Shown piece by piece: positions 60,637 to 64,000 of a stretch of 64,000 nucleotides of DNA. Positions within the stretch are counted from its first letter, which is position 1; each line of letters opens with the position of its first letter. Under the pieces are notes generated by a model. That model had not been told where the DNA came from, searched no databases, and saw nothing but the letters and a program-made list of their open reading frames with translations. The translations under genes were made by a program, and so were the position numbers. The stretch comes from Paraspadella gotoi (lineage: Eukaryota > Chaetognatha): positions 25,090,688-25,154,687 of the forward strand of contig CM119263.1 of assembly GCA_051294375.1 (NCBI GenBank). The letters are read 5' to 3'.

Positions 60637-63600
60637 ACGAGAGTCCACCCGGTTCTCCCACCCCGAGCTCCGTCTCCATGAACACGGATCAATACCCAAG
60701 TTTCGATCGGCAAATGAGTTCCTTTAAACCGGAGGATGAGGAGGACCTGGAGAAGTTGTTTAGAACTTACCCTGTCAACAGGACGACTGTCCCCATGTCG
60801 GAATCCCCAGAGTTGGAGTTGGAGGTTGAGTCGGCCGACGTGGACGAACCAGAGTTTCGGTCAGCGCCCATCAATTTCGAAACGCCACAGATCAGAGTCT
60901 CTTCGCCGGAGAGCGATAAATCGACGCCGGTTCGAATCGCCACACCGGAGCCGATCGTGCCTCGTTTAAAGCAAGAGAAACCGGTTCAGTCCGCGCCCCC
61001 TTCCACCATTCATTTGGCGAAGAACGTCAATTATCCCGATGACCAAGCGATTCCGGCCAAAATCACAATAGAAGTTGAAAAACCCATGGCGCCAACCGAG
61101 GGCAAGCAGCTAATCTTCGATTGTAACCTTCATGGAGAAATCGAGTCGTCGGATCTGCCCAAGACCGTCACATTTAATGGCTTCATCATTCCCAAGGACC
61201 AAGAGAAGGCCTCAGAAGAGCCCAACAGCCGATCTAGCCCCGAGGACATGGAGTTGGTTGTCCCAGACATTGTATCAAGAAACAAATCTGTTGTGGTAAA
61301 CCAGAGGGCGCCGAAAAGGCCCCAAACGCCTGAACTGGAGGAAGAAGAAGATTTGACAAATTCTGAGACTGAATTTGAAGTAGAAAATGACAGGGTGGAA
61401 ATTCAGTTTGAGGAATATCACCACGCCCCTCCTGTTGTCGTTAAAAATGCTACCACTGCATTGCAGTCCAAGCCACCCAAGCCAACCGGATGTGATCGCG
61501 AGACTCAAACTTTGAAAGAAATCATCGAGATTGAAAAGGTAAAAAACGAGAATCAGGAAACACAAACGGAGGAGACAAGCAAGAAAAGAGTTATGGTGGA
61601 AGACAAGGCTTTGGGCGATAACGACGTCAACAACTTTCAAGAAAGAGAAACGCAAACAAAAAGGAGAAAATTAAAAGACAAAGGGATGGGAGAAAAAAGA
61701 CTTTGGGATTTGACCGAGACTGAAATTCAAACAGAGCGGGAAATTCCAATTTCAACTTCGACTGTATCCTGTGGAACTGAATTGACGCAGATGTCAGATG
61801 CTTCTTGTTTAACTGATACTGTAGAAATTCCTGAATTGAATGCTGATATAATTAAACCAACTTTTGAAGTGACTCAAAAGTCAGCCTTTGTTGCAGAGCC
61901 TCCACAGGTGTCCATGATTGACAAAGCATCCGGAAATGATGAGATAGTTTCTCTCAATGAAATAGAAACCCAAACCACGATGGCAACAAAACATGTTTCT
62001 TGTTTCACGGAAGTGACAAAGACAGAAGACGTATCATGCACAACTGATAAAATGATAACAAAAGATGTTTCTTGCTCAGTTGAGATACCGAAGGTATCAT
62101 TGCAGGACCAAGCATCCGGCGATGGAATGTTACAAATCCTTAATGAGATTGAAACTCAAACCAACATAGAAGTAAAGCATAAAGCATCAGGTGACAATGA
62201 AGTTGCTTATCTTAGTGAGATGGAAACCCAAACTTACCTTGCTACAGAATCCAAAACTGATGTTGCCTGCTTCACGGATTCAATCAGTAGAAAAGAGAAA
62301 TCCTGCTTAACTGATCCTCCAAACATCTTATTTCTTGATAAAGCTTCAGGCGAAACCGAATTGCCTACATATTCAGAAATGGAAACTCAAACAAACGAAT
62401 TTCTTGTGGCGAAGAGTGCAGAAAGTTTTCAACAAGCTGCTCCTTTGATTGAACCAGCTAAAACTGTAATGGTTGATAAAGCATCGGGGAAAAACGTAAC
62501 TATGGAAATTAATGAAGTCGACACACAAACAGAGAATGTTAATATTAACTTCAATGAGTTGAAAGAGGCCTCTAGCTCTACAGATATAATGCAGACAGAA
62601 GATGTCGCATGCTTGACTGAGCTGCCAAAAATGCAGGAAGTATCAACCTCAACTACAAAAGTGACATTACAAGAAAGAGGTACTGGCGATGTTGAAATAA
62701 ATAAAACTGTGGAGGCATCATGCTCCACAGAGATAATTAAAACTAATGAAGTATCAACGACCACTTCTTCCACATATTTAAAAGATACCGCAACTGGTGA
62801 CAGGATAATTTCAGAAAGCATTGATGTTTCTTGCATTACTGAAAATCCTGAAATGTTAGAAGCTACTACCTGCACTCCAACTTTTTCTTTGGAAGATTCT
62901 GCCGTTGGTGATAGCAGGATTATTGAAAGTAGGGATGTATCTTGTCTGACGGACATTCCCAAGACAAATGAGGTATCAACAGCCACTAAAAATATTGTAT
63001 TGCAGGATACTGCATCTGGAGATGATAGATTAACAGAAACTATTGATGCATCTTGCATAACAGATACTCCTAAAACAATGGAGGCTTCCACTAATAGTCC
63101 AATTGTTTCTTTTAAAGATGCATCTAGTATTACCCTTTTACCAAGTAAGCAAGAATCATCAACAAGTACTCCAGAGATTAAAGTAAAAGATTCATCATTT
63201 GGAGACAGAATAATCACGGAAAATATTGATGCTTCTTGTTCTACAGATTTACCTAAAACGCAAGATGCAACAACTGGCACTCCAAAAACTATCTCGCAAG
63301 ATGCTGCATCAGGGGACAACAAAATTTTCAATAATAGAGATGCATCAAGTAGCACAGATTTGACAAGCACAGTTGAAGCCTCAACTGAAACACCTACCAT
63401 TAAATTAAGTGATACTGCAACAGGAGACCGAAAAATTCCGGAGACTATTGATACAGCTTGCTTAACAGATTTACCAGAAAAATTTGATGTAGCTGTTGAA
63501 ACTAATGTACCAGAAGAAATAATAAATGAAAAAAAAAAGGATTTACATGCTAATTACCGACCTATAATGATCAAGGATGAAAACATTTTAAATTCAGAAC

Positions 63601-64000
63601 TTAAAAAAGACACTATCAGTAAAAAAATTAGTAAATATTCTCCAGAAAATGATTTTAAAGAAACGGAGCCTGTGAATGATGAAGAAGAAATTATTAATAC
63701 TGAGGAACCAGAATTTCAAGAAAGTCCGGATTACCTACATTTTAATATTTCAAATGAACCTGAATTGAACATAAAAGAAACTGTTGGTAAAGAAAGAGAT
63801 AAGGAAGGTGAAACTAAGAATAATGCTGGTGATATAAAAATACCAACACCCTTTAGCAATGAAGCAGAAAATGTAAAACCTCTAATACCTTCATTGTTTG
63901 GTGATTTTGAGTTGGAGGTGACAAAACCCTCAAAACCCGCTTCTTTGTTTAGTGATTTTGATATTGAGAAGGCAATAAAGTCGGAAATAATTGCAACCCC
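60637..64000 (+). CDS. cobl: COBL homologue, giant exon with TQT motifs and ~37-residue repeats (runs off the window)
   Basis: Phase 1 entry after TTCCAAAAG: NESPPGSPTPSSVSMNTDQY. Then more than 1,100 codons with no stop to the window end. First part: acidic/Ser-Pro (KPEDEEDLEKLFRTYPVNRT, TVTFNGFIIPKDQEKASEE). From 61503 to 62531: eight (E/D)TQT motifs and one IQT, fitting LC8 dynein light chain sites. From about 61750 to 63490: degenerate repeats of about 37 residues built on D(V/A)SC(L/I)TD...STxTP...LxDTASGDxxI. The end contains SLFGDFELEVTKPSKPASLF, a short duplication. WH2 actin-binding motifs, expected at the COBL C-terminus, are not seen and would lie beyond 64000. Lower GC than the upstream exons. 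Confidence 0.8.

Noticed and set aside
62429-63400. 323-codon antisense open frame
   Set aside because: Shadow of the repeated COBL exon: the repeat unit happens to be open on both strands. The + strand frame has phase-consistent splice links and homology.

Overview
The window is nuclear DNA from an invertebrate animal, most likely an arthropod. Genes are split by short GT-AG introns, homopurine/homopyrimidine microsatellites ((CT/GA)n, (TTTC)n, (GTC)n) are very abundant, and a caudal-type homeodomain with the arthropod-like YSDHQR segment is present. No species is named. It is a draft assembly with eleven N-gaps, and parts of 0-19.5 kb look like noisy, duplicated gap-fill sequence.

Layout. 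0-11.8 kb: a cluster of SLC36/AAAP proton-coupled amino-acid transporter genes on the + strand. It contains one partial copy (0.87-1.8 kb), an orphan last exon (2.3 kb), one decayed copy (4.25-6.44 kb) and one nearly complete but frame-broken copy (7.8-10.2 kb). A 55-bp minisatellite lies among them, and the first 1-2 kb recur at 9.0-11.8 kb. 11.8-35 kb: almost no recognisable genes. It holds microsatellites, gaps, a second duplicated noisy block (16.6-18.0 versus 18.5-19.5 kb), a 155-bp TA-flanked MITE, two weak first-exon candidates on the - strand, and a 1.1-kb inverted-repeat element whose arms carry hammerhead-ribozyme-like cores.

35.1-40.6 kb: a caudal/Cdx homeobox gene (+), with two alternative-looking 5' coding exons, the homeodomain split between residues 44 and 45, and a long Gln-rich C-terminal exon. 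41.8-43.9 kb: a complete two-exon acid sphingomyelinase (SMPD1-like) gene (-), 606 aa. 44-48.9 kb: noncoding.

48.9-64.0 kb (running off the end): a cordon-bleu (COBL) homologue (+) with at least 16 exons. It carries KRAP-type proline motifs, the two halves of the Cobl ubiquitin-like region, and a giant last visible exon of at least 3.36 kb. That exon encodes a series of TQT motifs, resembling dynein light chain LC8 binding sites, followed by degenerate repeats of about 37 residues. A small ankyrin-repeat gene (-) lies inside one COBL intron (55.5-56.5 kb).

The genes do not form a pathway: a transporter cluster, a developmental transcription factor, a lysosomal lipase and an actin nucleator are simply neighbours. 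The observations most worth following are the LC8-like array and repeats in COBL, the ribozyme-bearing inverted-repeat element, the possible internal COBL promoter with nested ankyrin gene, and the assembly duplications.
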